A DNA stretch of 64,000 nt from Salirhabdus salicampi (GTDB lineage: Bacteria > Bacillota > Bacilli > Bacillales > Alkalibacillaceae): NCBI RefSeq assembly GCF_024259515.1, contig NZ_JANBWE010000002.1:62001-126000 (forward strand), written 5' to 3'. The position numbers and the translations under genes are program-made. Below are positions 9,443-18,205 of the stretch, piece by piece; the first letter of the stretch is position 1; each line of letters starts with the position of its first letter. The notes below the pieces were generated by a model. It did no database searches. It saw only the letters and a list, made by a program, of their open reading frames with translations, and was not told the origin of the DNA.

Positions 9443-9482
9443 TCAAATTTAAAACCCTTTCCGCACATTTTGGCAGAAAGGG
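9443..9482 (-). terminator. Rho-independent terminator after recA
   Basis: CCCTTTCTGC pairs with GCGGAAAGGG (10 bp, one G-T) over an 8-base loop on the minus strand, followed by TTTTAAATTT. It begins about 10 bases after the recA stop. Confidence 0.88.
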
Positions 9483-9492
9483 CTTGATTTTT

Positions 9493-10524
9493 TTATGCAT
9501 CTAACTCTTGCTGTTCTTCTTGTTCACCTGATTCTTCATCTAATTTATAATGACCACGAATCGCTTGGTTAATCTCTGTAAGAACATCTTCATTTTCTCT
9601 TAAAAATTGTTTTGCATTTTCTCGGCCTTGTCCTAGCTTCTCATTGTTGTAGGAATACCATGATCCGCTCTTTTGAACAATATCAAGATTACTACCGATA
9701 TCGATCAATTCTCCTTCTTTGGAAATCCCTTCACCATACATAATATCAACTTCCGCCTGTTTAAATGGAGGAGCTACTTTGTTTTTCACAACTTTAATTT
9801 TCGTTTTATTCCCTACCATATCGTTCCCTTGCTTTAATGTTTCTGCACGGCGTACCTCTAAGCGTACGGAAGAATAGAACTTTAAAGCACGGCCACCTGG
9901 CGTTGTTTCTGGGTTCCCAAACATAACGCCAACCTTTTCACGAATTTGGTTAATGAAAATAGCAGTAGTTTTGGACTTGTTAATAGCACCAGAAAGCTTA
10001 CGTAATGCTTGTGACATTAAACGTGCTTGTAACCCTACATGAGAGTCTCCCATTTCGCCTTCAATTTCCGCTTTCGGAACAAGTGCTGCAACAGAGTCAA
10101 CAACAATAATGTCAACTGCACCACTTCTTACAAGTGCTTCCGCAATCTCAAGCGCCTGCTCCCCTGTATCAGGTTGTGATAGAAGCAACTCTTCTATATT
10201 TACACCTAGATTCCTGGCGTATACAGGATCAAGTGCGTGCTCTGCATCTATAAAAGCTGCCTGACCACCGTTTCTTTGTGCTTCAGCAATAGCATGCAAG
10301 GCAACAGTTGTCTTACCAGAAGATTCAGGTCCGTAAATTTCTACAACACGTCCACGGGGATAGCCACCAACTCCTAAAGCAACGTCAAGTGCTAACGACC
10401 CACTTGATACAGTAGAAACTCTCTGTTCTGCCTGTTCCCCTAACTTCATAATAGAACCCTTACCAAATTGCTTTTCTATTTGTCTTAACGCCATATCTAA
10501 GGCTTGTTTACGTTCGCTCAACAT
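9493..10524 (-). CDS. recA: Recombinase RecA
   Basis: RecA forms ATP-dependent filaments on single-stranded DNA, drives strand exchange and stimulates LexA self-cleavage. Started at [20 protein letters not shown] the product is 343 residues, the normal family length; AAAGGAGG precedes this ATG, while the longer frame upstream covers the promoter. Walker A is GPESSGKT near residue 66, and the catalytic Glu and loop motifs ([19 protein letters not shown]) are present. The C-terminus is acidic and Gln/Glu-rich ([13 protein letters not shown]). cinA lies upstream as in many bacteria, but recA has its own promoter and an SOS box. Confidence 0.99.
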   Translation of the reverse strand: MLSERKQALDMALRQIEKQFGKGSIMKLGEQAEQRVSTVSSGSLALDVALGVGGYPRGRVVEIYGPESSGKTTVALHAIAEAQRNGGQAAFIDAEHALDPVYARNLGVNIEELLLSQPDTGEQALEIAEALVRSGAVDIIVVDSVAALVPKAEIEGEMGDSHVGLQARLMSQALRKLSGAINKSKTTAIFINQIREKVGVMFGNPETTPGGRALKFYSSVRLEVRRAETLKQGNDMVGNKTKIKVVKNKVAPPFKQAEVDIMYGEGISKEGELIDIGSNLDIVQKSGSWYSYNNEKLGQGRENAKQFLRENEDVLTEINQAIRGHYKLDEESGEQEEQQELDA

Positions 10525-10551
10525 TCTTCCTCCTTTAAACTTTCTATTACT

Positions 10552-10580
10552 ACTATAACGTTTTTTTGATAGTTTGCCAA
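10552..10580 (-). promoter_or_regulatory. recA: Sigma-A promoter for recA
   Basis: On the minus strand TTGGCA is followed after 17 bases by TATAGT. The leader to the recA ATG is about 20 bases. A LexA-type operator lies 8 bases upstream of the -35. Confidence 0.85.
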
Positions 10581-10588
10581 CAAAAATG

Positions 10589-10602
10589 CGAATAAATGTT
10601 CT
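10589..10602. promoter_or_regulatory. LexA (SOS) box upstream of recA
   Basis: CGAATAAATGTTCT matches the Bacillus LexA consensus CGAACRNRYGTTYC at all but two positions (T for C at position 5 and at the end). Its place just upstream of the recA -35 fits SOS control of recA. Confidence 0.75.
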
Positions 10603-10682
10603 GTTTTTTTCATTACCGTATATTGATAAAACTGCCAAATCCCTATGGGAATGGCTGTTTCTAGTAAATAAGCAATGGAACA

Positions 10683-11930
10683 TTATGATTTTAGCAATTT
10701 ATACAATAGTTCATACCCTTTTTTAACTGCCCGGTTTCTAATATTATCACGACTCCCGTGAAACGTATAGGCGTAAATTTGAGGAGGGTTTGAACCCTGT
10801 TTAATTCCGATATAAACGGTTCCAACCGGTTTCCCTTCTATCGGGTCTGGTCCTGCATTACCAGTAAAACTCATACTGATATCTGTATGCATCATGTTTT
10901 GAACGTTTTCGACCATTTCAAAAGCACACTGCTCACTAATGGTTCCATACTGATCAATTGTTCCCGATGAAACTAGTAACAGTTTTTCTTTCACTTCCCT
11001 TTGATAACTCACTATCGATCCCCTCACAACTTTCGAAGCGCCTGGGACAGATACGAGTTTTTCAATGAAACGTCCACCTGTTAGACTCTCCGCGGAGGAT
11101 AATGTCATATGTTTTTCCTCCATTATGTTCAACACGGTACTCTCAATTGTATCATGATCAATTCCATAACAATATTCCCCAACGACTTGAAAAATTCGCT
11201 GTTGCAGTTCGTCAATAAGGGCGTATCCCTTTTCCTTTGTAGTGGCTTTCGCAGATAACCTAAGCAACACGCCGTCATCTCCTGCAAGTGGAGCAATAGT
11301 TGGGTTTGATTGACTTTGAATAATATGTGAGATTTTATCTTCTAAGGTCGATTCTCCAATACCGATAAATTTTAATTCTCGTGAAACAAGCTGACCTGTT
11401 AATTCATACTTTTGTTTTAAAAATGGAATGACTTTTTCATTCATAATCGCCTTCATCTCGCGCGGAACACCAGGCAGAAAGATCCATCCTGTTCCTTCAT
11501 GTTCAACGAACATTCCCGGTGCCATTCCTTCATCATTTTGAAATACAGTTGCATTTTCAAATACAACCGCTTGTTTTCGGTTATTTTCTGTCATTGGTAT
11601 ACCATTCTTCTCAAAATGAGCTTCAACACGCTTTAAGGATGTTTGATCAATGACTAATGACCTGTTCAACACGTTTATAGCAGATTCCCTCGTTAAATCG
11701 TCTTCAGTAGGGCCGAGCCCTCCTGTTACGATGACAAGCTGCGACCGTTGCTGTGCCATCTGTAATACACTTGTAACACGGTCGGCGTTATCTCCAACTG
11801 TTTGATGATAATATACATTTACACCGAGGTCGTTTAACTTTTGGGAGAGCCATTGACTATTGGTGTCAGTAATTTGCCCTAACAACAATTCAGTTCCAAC
11901 GGATATAATCTCTGCCTGTATGTTCTTCAT
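10683..11930 (-). CDS. cinA: CinA-family protein (competence/damage-inducible protein A)
   Basis: The 415-residue protein has an N-terminal MoCF-binding-like (COG1058) domain with [17 protein letters not shown] and the [12 protein letters not shown] motif, then a C-terminal CinA/nicotinamide-mononucleotide-deamidase-like domain with SSAESLTGG, a Ser/Lys hydrolase pattern. In B. subtilis cinA is a late competence gene beside recA; in other bacteria the C-terminal domain deamidates NMN and the N-terminal domain acts on ADP-ribose. The start ([14 protein letters not shown]) shares a base with the pgsA stop in a TAATG overlap, so it is coupled to pgsA; GAGGGG lies about 9 bases upstream. Which activity dominates here is not known. 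Confidence 0.95.
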   Translation of the reverse strand: MKNIQAEIISVGTELLLGQITDTNSQWLSQKLNDLGVNVYYHQTVGDNADRVTSVLQMAQQRSQLVIVTGGLGPTEDDLTRESAINVLNRSLVIDQTSLKRVEAHFEKNGIPMTENNRKQAVVFENATVFQNDEGMAPGMFVEHEGTGWIFLPGVPREMKAIMNEKVIPFLKQKYELTGQLVSRELKFIGIGESTLEDKISHIIQSQSNPTIAPLAGDDGVLLRLSAKATTKEKGYALIDELQQRIFQVVGEYCYGIDHDTIESTVLNIMEEKHMTLSSAESLTGGRFIEKLVSVPGASKVVRGSIVSYQREVKEKLLLVSSGTIDQYGTISEQCAFEMVENVQNMMHTDISMSFTGNAGPDPIEGKPVGTVYIGIKQGSNPPQIYAYTFHGSRDNIRNRAVKKGYELLYKLLKS

Positions 11931-12508
11931 TATTTTGAACCCCTCATTACATGCCAATTTTTTATAAAGTAGTCAACCCCAGATACAACGGTAATAATTA
12001 AAGCTGCGTATAATGAAATCGTTGCAAATGGGAAACCAATATAAGAAAACGGAAAGTTATGTAAAAGCAAAGTTGCAATGGCTATGATTTGAATGGTCGT
12101 CTTCCATTTCCCCATTTGGCTCGCTGCTAGTACAATTCCTTCACCGGACGCCACTAAACGAAGACCAGTGATGGCAAATTCTCTACTTATAATAACAATG
12201 ACTACCCAGGCCGGTGCTTGACCTAGTTCTACGAGTAGAATAAAAGCTGCCGACACAAGCAACTTATCAGCAAGGGGATCGAGAAATTTCCCTAAATTTG
12301 TTACTAAATTGTACTTCCGTGCATAATATCCATCCACCCAATCAGTAGCAGATGCAAAAATAAAAATTAGTGCTGCTACAAAATGGGAAACAGGAAGGTC
12401 ACTTTCTCCAATGTTCATCGCTCCCCATTCAAACGGATATGCAAGAAGGAAAATAAACAACGGGATTAAAAAAATACGTGAAAGGGTAATTCGATTTGGG
12501 ATATTCAT
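11930..12508 (-). CDS. pgsA: CDP-diacylglycerol--glycerol-3-phosphate 3-phosphatidyltransferase
   Basis: PgsA makes phosphatidylglycerol-phosphate from CDP-diacylglycerol and glycerol-3-phosphate, the first step to the cell's main anionic phospholipids. From MNIPNRITLSRIFLIP it is 192 residues with several membrane helices. The CDP-alcohol phosphotransferase signature is present around residues 60-82 (DWVDGYYARK, then GKFLDPLADK). GGAGG seven bases upstream fixes this start over a longer frame. The gene shares a base with cinA. A hairpin separates it from rodZ, so it probably depends on read-through from the rodZ transcript or an internal promoter. It uses CDP-diacylglycerol made by CdsA, encoded elsewhere in the window. 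Confidence 0.97.
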   Translation of the reverse strand: MNIPNRITLSRIFLIPLFIFLLAYPFEWGAMNIGESDLPVSHFVAALIFIFASATDWVDGYYARKYNLVTNLGKFLDPLADKLLVSAAFILLVELGQAPAWVVIVIISREFAITGLRLVASGEGIVLAASQMGKWKTTIQIIAIATLLLHNFPFSYIGFPFATISLYAALIITVVSGVDYFIKNWHVMRGSK

Positions 12509-12539
12509 CTTAACGCCTCCATCTTTTAAGTGATTCAAC

Positions 12540-12570
12540 GTAAGAAAAGTCATCGTCAACACGATGACTT
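12540..12570 (-). terminator. Terminator-like hairpin between rodZ and pgsA
   Basis: AAGTCATCG and CGATGACTT form a perfect 9-bp stem over a 6-base loop on the minus strand, followed by a mixed T-rich tract (TTCTTACG). The T-run is imperfect, so partial read-through is likely. Confidence 0.6.
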
Positions 12571-12577
12571 CACTAGT

Positions 12578-13501
12578 TTATTCACTTTCTTCTTTAAACA
12601 AAATTTTCACTTGTTGGTAATAGTTCTTTGATTCCGTAGGGTCAAACGGATACTCAAATGGTTCACCGTTAATTTTAATATTTAAATCTACGGAACGGCC
12701 GATAATCAGTACAACTTCTTTTTCACCTGTTACATCTACTTCCGTTGGTGATTTATCTTCGTTCATCATATCGTCGAAAAACTTTTTATTCTTTTCATTC
12801 CGAACCGTTAACCAACTCTCATTTTCTGTTTCAAATGTTAATACGAATTGTTCAGCGTTTGTTAATTCATATACAGAGGATGGTCCCCCATCATCTGTAC
12901 TGATTAACGATAAGGTTTGCTTAGGCTGTTCTGGTTCTTCTTCTGGTATTTCCTCAGAAAGTTGTTCTTTATCATTTCCATCCTCTTGTGCAGCTGACTC
13001 TTCGTCGTTTTCATTTGGTTGATCCTGCTGTTGTTCTTCTTCGTTTCGTTGATATTCAATTGGCTGATTTGAATCATCTTCCTGATCTGAATCATTAGCC
13101 GGATCAATAGTACCTTGATAAAATACGTAAGCAAACACGATTGTGCCTATGATTAAAAGTGCTACGATAATACGTGGTAAAATGTGAAATAAGGCCGAAC
13201 TTTTCCCAGTACTTGCCTGTCTTCGATGTTTCTGCAATCGTGACAATTGTTCAAGGTTTTCTTCCTCAGTGGAGGGAAGCTCTGCTTCATATTCATTTAA
13301 TAATTCATTCGGGTCAAGTCCAACTGTATCGGCGTATTCCCGAATAAATGCTCTCGTATAAAAGCTGCCAGGCAATATCGAAAAGTCACCTTTTTCTATT
13401 GCTTCTAAATAGCGTTTCTGTATTTTTGTTCTTTGTTGTATGTCATCTAGTGACAATTCGTGTTCGATTCTAGCCTGTTTCAGTTTTTCGCCCAGTTCCA
13501 T
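12578..13501 (-). CDS. rodZ: RodZ-like cell-shape protein (YmfM)
   Basis: The 307-residue protein has an N-terminal Cro/C1-type helix-turn-helix (MELGEKLKQARIEHELSLDD to about residue 75), a membrane helix around residues 112-130 (IIVALLIIGTIVFAYVFYQG), a very acidic Asp/Glu/Gln/Asn-rich linker of about 70 residues, and a C-terminal DUF4115-type beta domain. In other bacteria RodZ links MreB filaments to the membrane and the rod elongation machinery. GGTGG five bases upstream supports this start. It follows ymfK with 17 bases between, as in B. subtilis. The strongly acidic linker is unlike B. subtilis and fits a halotolerant host (inference). Confidence 0.9.
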   Translation of the reverse strand: MELGEKLKQARIEHELSLDDIQQRTKIQKRYLEAIEKGDFSILPGSFYTRAFIREYADTVGLDPNELLNEYEAELPSTEEENLEQLSRLQKHRRQASTGKSSALFHILPRIIVALLIIGTIVFAYVFYQGTIDPANDSDQEDDSNQPIEYQRNEEEQQQDQPNENDEESAAQEDGNDKEQLSEEIPEEEPEQPKQTLSLISTDDGGPSSVYELTNAEQFVLTFETENESWLTVRNEKNKKFFDDMMNEDKSPTEVDVTGEKEVVLIIGRSVDLNIKINGEPFEYPFDPTESKNYYQQVKILFKEESE

Positions 13502-13518
13502 TGTTCCACCATCCATCT

Positions 13519-14313
13519 CTAAAAATCAAACATTGAAAAACCGTTGTCACGGGAAAAATCAGACTGATCTTCCATTTGATAAACAATTTCCTCATCATCA
13601 CTATTTCTTAACTCAATTATGTAGTCAAAATCTTCCAAATTATACTCGGTTTGTTGAACGAAAATATCTGGATGCTCAACAACTTTAACCGATGGTATTC
13701 GCATGATTTCTCTGACAAGTTGCCAATGCTTCTCATTAGCTCTTTTCGTCGAGACAATCCCATCTATAATAAACAGGTTATCAGAATTGTATTCATCCTT
13801 AATCAGTTGACTTCGAATCGTTTGTTTCAATAAAGTACTAGACACAAATAACCACCTTTTATTGGCACAAACACTTGCAGCTACAATGGATTCTGTTTTT
13901 CCGACACGGGGCATTCCACGTATCCCGATTAACTTATGACCTTTTTTCATAAATAGTTCCGCCATAAAATCAACGAGTAGGCCTAATTCATCCCGAACAA
14001 AACGAAACGTTTTTTTATCGTCTACATCACTGTGAATGTATCTTCCATGCCGAACAGCAAGTCTGTCACGCAACTTCGGGCGACGTAATTTTGTAACCGT
14101 AATCGTATCCATTGTATCAAGGATTGATTTTAATCGGTTTACTTGTTCTCCATTGTCACATAAAAGTAGCATTCCCCGCCTTGAATCCTCAACCCCATTT
14201 ATTGTTACAATGTTAATTGATAACATCCCTAACAACGAAGAAATATCTCCAAGTAATCCGGGGCGGTTATGTTGGATTTCATACTCTAAGTACCACTCTA
14301 TCCGCTCTCCCAT
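13519..14313 (-). CDS. ymfK: YmfK family protein (DUF3388), ACT-like plus P-loop region
   Basis: The 264-residue product matches the conserved Bacillales YmfK family. The N-terminal 80 residues (EYEIQHNRPGLLGDISSLLG) resemble an ACT regulatory domain. The C-terminal part carries GMPRVGKTES, a Walker A-like P-loop, near residue 133, and hydrophobic LFIIDG further on. No activity is established for this family. AAAGGAG seven bases upstream supports the start at MGERIEWY. It is separated from ymfJ by a terminator and has a likely promoter with a perfect TATAAT. It probably leads the ymfK-rodZ-pgsA-cinA unit. Confidence 0.85.
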   Translation of the reverse strand: MGERIEWYLEYEIQHNRPGLLGDISSLLGMLSINIVTINGVEDSRRGMLLLCDNGEQVNRLKSILDTMDTITVTKLRRPKLRDRLAVRHGRYIHSDVDDKKTFRFVRDELGLLVDFMAELFMKKGHKLIGIRGMPRVGKTESIVAASVCANKRWLFVSSTLLKQTIRSQLIKDEYNSDNLFIIDGIVSTKRANEKHWQLVREIMRIPSVKVVEHPDIFVQQTEYNLEDFDYIIELRNSDDEEIVYQMEDQSDFSRDNGFSMFDF

Positions 14314-14346
14314 GACGATTCTCCTTTTAAAGTACACATACTTACC

Positions 14347-14352
14347 ATTATA
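14347..14352 (-). promoter_or_regulatory. Putative -10 element for ymfK operon
   Basis: A perfect TATAAT on the minus strand lies about 33 bases upstream of the ymfK start and downstream of the ymfJ terminator. The -35 at 17 bases is weak, so only the -10 is called. Confidence 0.45.
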
Positions 14353-14421
14353 ATAAAGGATTTTGACATCGTAGAAAAGGATATATGTTAAAAAATTCTA
14401 CAAATTTTCACAATAAAATGC

Positions 14422-14450
14422 AAACAAGAGGGTGAAAACCCCTCTTGTTT
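14422..14450 (-). terminator. Rho-independent terminator after ymfJ
   Basis: AAACAAGAGGG and CCCTCTTGTTT form an 11-bp stem with a 7-base loop directly after the ymfJ stop. The minus-strand downstream arm ends in TTT and continues GCATTTTATT. Confidence 0.82.
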
Positions 14451-14451
14451 T

Positions 14452-14712
14452 TTAATGATTTGTACCTTCATTTTGAACCATTTTCACCATCAAGTTTGCA
14501 ATCGCGTGTTTTTCTTGATCGTTAGCGACACTCCACAAGTCTCTAAGAACTGCTTCTTGACTGTTCTTAGCATCAACATTCTTTGCCAGGTAATCACCAA
14601 TTTCTGTTGCCAATTCAGCAATGGCACCGTGATTCAACCCTTGGCCTTCAGCTTCATGGAGTTTATCACCTAAGAAGTCCTTCCATGTTTCAAAGTTGTC
14701 TAAGATGGACAT
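14452..14712 (-). CDS. ymfJ: DUF3243 domain protein YmfJ
   Basis: The 86-residue protein (MSILDNFETWKDFLGDKL to VQNEGTNH) is a small all-helical member of the DUF3243 family found throughout Bacillales. AAGGAGGG eight bases upstream of MSILDNF sets the start; the longer frame has no support. It follows ymfI and is closed by a strong terminator, so it is the last gene of the ymfF-ymfH-ymfI-ymfJ cluster. A structure is known for the family, but the function is not. Confidence 0.9.
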   Translation of the reverse strand: MSILDNFETWKDFLGDKLHEAEGQGLNHGAIAELATEIGDYLAKNVDAKNSQEAVLRDLWSVANDQEKHAIANLMVKMVQNEGTNH

Positions 14713-14787
14713 GCTTATATCCCTCCTTATGGTACATTTCACAGTTAGTTTTAACCGTAATCAAAAGAATATGTATGAAGGAATATG

Positions 14788-15510
14788 TTAATACCATCCA
14801 CCGTTAATTCCTAACACTTGACCGTTGATATAGCTTGAGCGTCCACTTAATAAAAACGACACGAAATTGGCTACTTCCTCCACTGTTCCTGGCCGATTTG
14901 CGGGGATCGACTGTATCACACTTTCCACTTCATCATTGGAAAAGTGGTGATTCATATTCGTATCAATGTAACCCGGGCTAACTGCATTCACTTGTACTCC
15001 ACTTGACCCTACTTCTTTCGCCAAAGCCTTTACGAAACTATTTTGAGCACCTTTCACTGTAGAGTATAGAACCTCATGACTTGCCCCAACTTCACCCCAA
15101 ACCGAACTTATGAGTATGATTTGGCCATTTTGTTGCTTTGTCATATGGGGAAGAACATGCTTGGCTATTATCCATGGTGCTTTAATGTGTAAGTTAAGCA
15201 TTTGATCCATTTCTTCACTTTTCGCATCTTGCAACATACCGAATAAGGAAGAGCCACCAGCGTTGACAAACGCATCAATGTTAAAATGCAAACGTTCCAT
15301 TAACATGTGTGCACCATCATGTTGCGATAAATCTTGTTTCATAACATCCATAATGCATTTGTCTGGTAATTGATGTAAAAGCTCTTGTACGGCTTCTTTA
15401 TTTGAATTATAATGCAAAACAAGGCGCCAGCCTTCAGCTGCAAGCTGTAAAGCAACAGCTTTACCTATACCCCCACTGGCACCTGTAATTAAACATGTCT
15501 TTTCTCCCAT
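14788..15510 (-). CDS. ymfI: Short-chain dehydrogenase YmfI (EF-P 5-aminopentanone reductase)
   Basis: The 240-residue SDR has the NAD(P)-binding motif TGASGGIGKAVA near the N-terminus, the structural NAGGSS segment, and the catalytic Ser (LISSVWG) with YSTVK Tyr-Lys pair. In B. subtilis YmfI reduces 5-aminopentanone on Lys32 of elongation factor P to 5-aminopentanol, which EF-P needs to support swarming and polyproline translation. GGAGAGG lies just ahead of the chosen ATG; an in-frame TTG five codons upstream is the alternative. The gene starts 15 bases after ymfH ends. The EF-P assignment rests on synteny and family identity. Confidence 0.88.
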   Translation of the reverse strand: MGEKTCLITGASGGIGKAVALQLAAEGWRLVLHYNSNKEAVQELLHQLPDKCIMDVMKQDLSQHDGAHMLMERLHFNIDAFVNAGGSSLFGMLQDAKSEEMDQMLNLHIKAPWIIAKHVLPHMTKQQNGQIILISSVWGEVGASHEVLYSTVKGAQNSFVKALAKEVGSSGVQVNAVSPGYIDTNMNHHFSNDEVESVIQSIPANRPGTVEEVANFVSFLLSGRSSYINGQVLGINGGWY

Positions 15511-15525
15511 ATTTTTCCTCTCCAA

Positions 15526-16809
15526 TTACTCAGGTAACACGTAACAAACACTAATTCGGTCTTCTGTAATCCAGTCAGACAAGAACTTTTGGAAATCCTC
15601 CACAGTCATTTTATCCAACAGGTCAAAAACATCAAAATAATTTATATCAATTTGGTGGTATTGAATAAATTGGTTTGCGACGGATTCTAATGAGTTTAAT
15701 GATCGAATTAAATCGCCTAATTTCTTTTTCTTCATCCGTTCAAAGTCTTCTTCTCGAATGGACGATTGCGATATCGTTAATAACATCTGTTTCAGTTCTT
15801 CATACAATTCTTTAGGTTTCCGTGAATCACCACCGATAGCACAGAAGCCGAAGGTACTCTCTACATATATTTCATAATCAAATTGATCCTCAATTAAACC
15901 TTTTTGGTCTAACTGTTCATAATACTCCCCGCTCTTTGAAAAGAAATAATCGAACACCATGTCTGTCACTAACTTTGTATATAAAATTTCGTTCTTTTCC
16001 AATTTAGCAGCTTTTTGTTTTACACCGACCAAACATTTGGAAGTAGATACAGGCATATTTATGATGACTTCTTTTTCAGCTACAGATTCTGGTTCATCTG
16101 GATATGACCGTTTTATGTCTTCCGGAGGATCAAAGGACTTTTTCGCTTGATTCCCTTCAATTAACGCCATCATTTCCTCAGGTTGTATCGGCCCCGTTAC
16201 AAAGAGTACCATATTGGAAGGATGGTAAAATGTATTGTAACAAGTGTATAAGTTCTCTTTCGTAATGTTCGTTATGGATTCAACTGTTCCGGCAATATCA
16301 ATACGAACAGGATGTTCAGCAAACATCGAACGAATGACCCCAAAAAATAAGCGCCAATCTGGCTGATCATCATACATTTTAATTTCTTGAGCAATAATCC
16401 CTTTTTCTTTTTCTACTGTTTCGTCCGAAAAATAAGGGTTTTGAACGAAATTAAGTAATGTATTTACATTTTCATTCACATATTTCGTAGAAGAAAACAA
16501 ATAAGATGTTCTCGTAAACGAAGTATATGCATTCGCTGATGCTCCTTGTTTTGAGAAAATTTGAAATACATCTCCATCTTCTTTCTCGAATAATTTATGC
16601 TCTAAGAAGTGGGCAATCCCATCAGGTACAGTGACAATCTCATCTTCACCGATTGGTGAAAAGGATTGATCAATGGAACCATATTTCGTGGAAAAAATCC
16701 CATATGTTTTTTCCATTTCATTTCTTGGGAGCAAAAAAACTTCCAAACCATTGTCTAACGTCTTTCGATATAACGTTTCATCAAATTGATTTAATTTCAC
16801 ACGATTCAT
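15526..16809 (-). CDS. ymfH: M16-family zinc peptidase YmfH (catalytic)
   Basis: The 427-residue protein contains the inverted zinc motif HFLEHKLFE near residue 70 and the downstream Glu region (EKGIIAQEIKMYDDQPDW) that supplies the third ligand in pitrilysin/insulinase peptidases. It overlaps ymfF by 4 bases (ATGA). M16 enzymes often work as a pair of one active and one inactive subunit, and ymfF next door lacks the motif, so a YmfF-YmfH heterodimer is likely (inference). Physiological substrates are not established. Confidence 0.9.
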   Translation of the reverse strand: MNRVKLNQFDETLYRKTLDNGLEVFLLPRNEMEKTYGIFSTKYGSIDQSFSPIGEDEIVTVPDGIAHFLEHKLFEKEDGDVFQIFSKQGASANAYTSFTRTSYLFSSTKYVNENVNTLLNFVQNPYFSDETVEKEKGIIAQEIKMYDDQPDWRLFFGVIRSMFAEHPVRIDIAGTVESITNITKENLYTCYNTFYHPSNMVLFVTGPIQPEEMMALIEGNQAKKSFDPPEDIKRSYPDEPESVAEKEVIINMPVSTSKCLVGVKQKAAKLEKNEILYTKLVTDMVFDYFFSKSGEYYEQLDQKGLIEDQFDYEIYVESTFGFCAIGGDSRKPKELYEELKQMLLTISQSSIREEDFERMKKKKLGDLIRSLNSLESVANQFIQYHQIDINYFDVFDLLDKMTVEDFQKFLSDWITEDRISVCYVLPE

Positions 16810-18092
16810 GCGAGATCACCCTCATTTGCACTTGTTAAGAAATACGTTGTATCTAATGAAACTTTTTGGCCAACTTTTACAACATCCTCTTTCGTTACCT
16901 GTTCAATTTGCTCGAACATCTCGGCAGGTGTAATCGTTTTATCTGATAACACTTGATGGTAATAAAGTTCGATAATCCCAAAGGGATGGTCGAAAGTTTC
17001 TTTTAAGGAATGGATGACAAGTTGCTTCGTTTCTTCCACAATTTCATCCGTAAAGTTGCCATTTTTCATATCTTCTACTTGTTCTAATATAATGCTTTTC
17101 GTTTTCTCAAAGTTTTCTGGAGCAATTCCACTAAAGACTAGCAATAGTCCTTTATGGCTCTCAAAACGTGAGGAAGCATAGTAAGCTAACGAATGCTTTT
17201 CCCGTACATTTGCAAACAGCTTAGAGTGTGGAAAGCCACCCAAGATTCCGTTGTACACTTGTAAAGAAAAATAGTCGTTATCTTTAAAAGTAATTCCAGT
17301 ACGGAAACCTAAATGTAATTTCGCCTGTTGAAGTTGATCCTTTTCAACAATTTCTTTCGGTTCAGTATTAGATGGAAATTCTACTTTAGCAGGGTTATGC
17401 ACTGGCTTCCGGGTAAATGAAAAGACATCTTTTACGATATCTTCTGTTTGTCCCTTATCGACATCCCCCAGTATATATACGTCCATTTGATCTTGCTCAA
17501 TCATCTGTTTATATTCATCATAAAGATTCTGTTCATTGGTATGTTGCAAATCATCTAAATATCCATGAACATGGACGCTATATGGTTCGTTCTCACACAT
17601 TTCATCAATGAGACGCATGTTAGCATAACTCATTTTTTGATCTTTAATGGATTCTATTTTCTGCTTCAATGTTTCCTTCTCTTTTGCCACAATATCAGTT
17701 TGAAAAGCATCATTTTCTGCGAGTGGATGGAACAGTACTTCTTTCACGAGTTGTAACGCGCTTTCCATTAGGTTCTCAGAGGTGTTGAGAAACTTTTCAT
17801 TAACAAAGTTCATCCGTAACGTGATTAAATGGTTTTCCCCCTTTTTACTGCTATCAATAGATAGTTGGGACCCATATAACTCATCGAGTTTCGTTCGCAA
17901 TTCTCTTTCAGTAGGATAGTGCTTTGTCCCCTTTTGCATAACAAAAGGGAGTAACGCCCTTTTCGTAGCAGCCTCCTTGCTTAACGGAGCTAAAAACCGA
18001 ACGAGAATGATCGTCGTTTTAAATTTTTTAGTCGGTACTATATGCAATTTATATCCACTTTGTTCCAATTGATGGTCAATAAGCTCACTCAT
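16806..18092 (-). CDS. ymfF: M16-family peptidase homologue YmfF (lacks zinc motif)
   Basis: The 428-residue product has the M16 fold pattern, with a C-terminal domain including LGGFPHSKLFANVREKHSLAYYASS. The position of the catalytic HxxEH is occupied by KGTKHYPTERE and carries no motif, so it is predicted to be non-catalytic. AGGAGGG about nine bases upstream sets the start at MSELIDHQ. It is the first gene of the ymfFHIJ cluster, after the nupQ terminator, and overlaps ymfH by 4 bases. Its likely role is as structural partner of YmfH. Confidence 0.88.
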   Translation of the reverse strand: MSELIDHQLEQSGYKLHIVPTKKFKTTIILVRFLAPLSKEAATKRALLPFVMQKGTKHYPTERELRTKLDELYGSQLSIDSSKKGENHLITLRMNFVNEKFLNTSENLMESALQLVKEVLFHPLAENDAFQTDIVAKEKETLKQKIESIKDQKMSYANMRLIDEMCENEPYSVHVHGYLDDLQHTNEQNLYDEYKQMIEQDQMDVYILGDVDKGQTEDIVKDVFSFTRKPVHNPAKVEFPSNTEPKEIVEKDQLQQAKLHLGFRTGITFKDNDYFSLQVYNGILGGFPHSKLFANVREKHSLAYYASSRFESHKGLLLVFSGIAPENFEKTKSIILEQVEDMKNGNFTDEIVEETKQLVIHSLKETFDHPFGIIELYYHQVLSDKTITPAEMFEQIEQVTKEDVVKVGQKVSLDTTYFLTSANEGDLA

Positions 18093-18160
18093 TGTTGATT
18101 TCCCTCCTCTATCCATAACCTATCATTAGCATATCATGAAATTAGAAGAAATATCCTTTA

Positions 18161-18196
18161 AAACAAACAAAAACTCCGATTATACAACCGAAGTTT
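18161..18196 (-). terminator. Rho-independent terminator after nupQ
   Basis: AAACTTCGGTT and AATCGGAGTTT form an 11-bp stem with two G-T pairs over a 4-base loop on the minus strand, followed by TTTTTGTTTG. It starts about 10 bases after the nupQ stop. Confidence 0.88.
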
Positions 18197-18205
18197 TTGG
18201 TGAGT

